In this document: piece after piece, positions 5,989 to 5,999 of the stretch
Layout of the letters: each line of letters starts with the position of its first letter
Position numbering within the stretch: position 1 is the first letter of the stretch
Assembly: GCA_964629335.1 (NCBI GenBank)
Contig: CAZVRH010000060.1
Span: 1-5,999, forward strand
Reading direction: 5' to 3'
DNA: 5,999 nt
Source: CACPJA01 sp964629335
Lineage (GTDB): Bacteria; Pseudomonadota; Gammaproteobacteria; Steroidobacterales; UBA11654
Notes under the pieces: model-generated
The model's database searches: none
The model's input: the letters and a program-made list of their open reading frames with translations, nothing else
What the model was told of the DNA's origin: nothing
Made by a program: the position numbers and the translations under genes

Positions 5989-5999
5989 TAGCTAGTGAG

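Noticed and set aside
1..5999. Mobile element, CRISPR array or tRNA
   Set aside because: I found no transposase or integrase motif, no regularly spaced repeats, and no cloverleaf-like segment; the genes look like ordinary chromosomal content.

Overview
The window is compact and AT-rich, with strong Shine-Dalgarno sites in front of several genes and short intergenic gaps, so it is bacterial. The gene content is an exported DUF305/LVIVD-type propeller protein, an exported DUF3604 protein, an ABM-domain protein, a DUF5665 protein and a DUF998-like protein. Together with the low GC, this fits a marine or otherwise aquatic gammaproteobacterium. That placement is inferred from remembered family distributions, not from a marker gene. 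I see no tRNA, rRNA, CRISPR array, insertion sequence or phage gene.

Left part (1-2346, minus strand): one long reading frame with no stop runs off the left edge, with at least 782 residues visible. From the N terminus it has a signal peptide, a DUF305 (CopM-like) His/Met domain, an acidic linker, a beta-propeller with LVIVD-type repeats, and a C-terminal helical stretch resembling the FIMAH domain. This gene fills the left 39% of the window, and the short plus-strand frames inside it are shadows.

Middle (2347-2511): a very AT-rich divergent intergenic region. It holds candidate promoters for both directions and a small inverted repeat close to the rightward promoter candidate.

Right part (2512-5988, plus strand): five co-directional genes. 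In order they are a small exported protein of unknown family (140 aa), an ABM-fold protein (97 aa), a DUF5665 single-pass membrane protein (88 aa), a DUF998-like six-helix membrane protein (225 aa, TTG start), and an exported DUF3604 (PHP-like) protein of 574 aa. The gaps are 32, 6, 9 and 43 bases. The first four genes probably form one transcript. The DUF3604 gene may be its last member or may have its own start signal. No convincing terminator is visible between any of them.

The two large proteins and the 140-aa protein all carry export signals, and two of the remaining genes encode membrane proteins, so the locus is mainly concerned with the cell envelope or periplasm. I do not see evidence for a clearly new defence or mobile system. 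The most interesting items are the domain architecture of the truncated left protein, with its recurrent histidines, the unassigned 140-aa exported protein, and the same-frame, single-stop junction between the DUF5665 and DUF998 genes.
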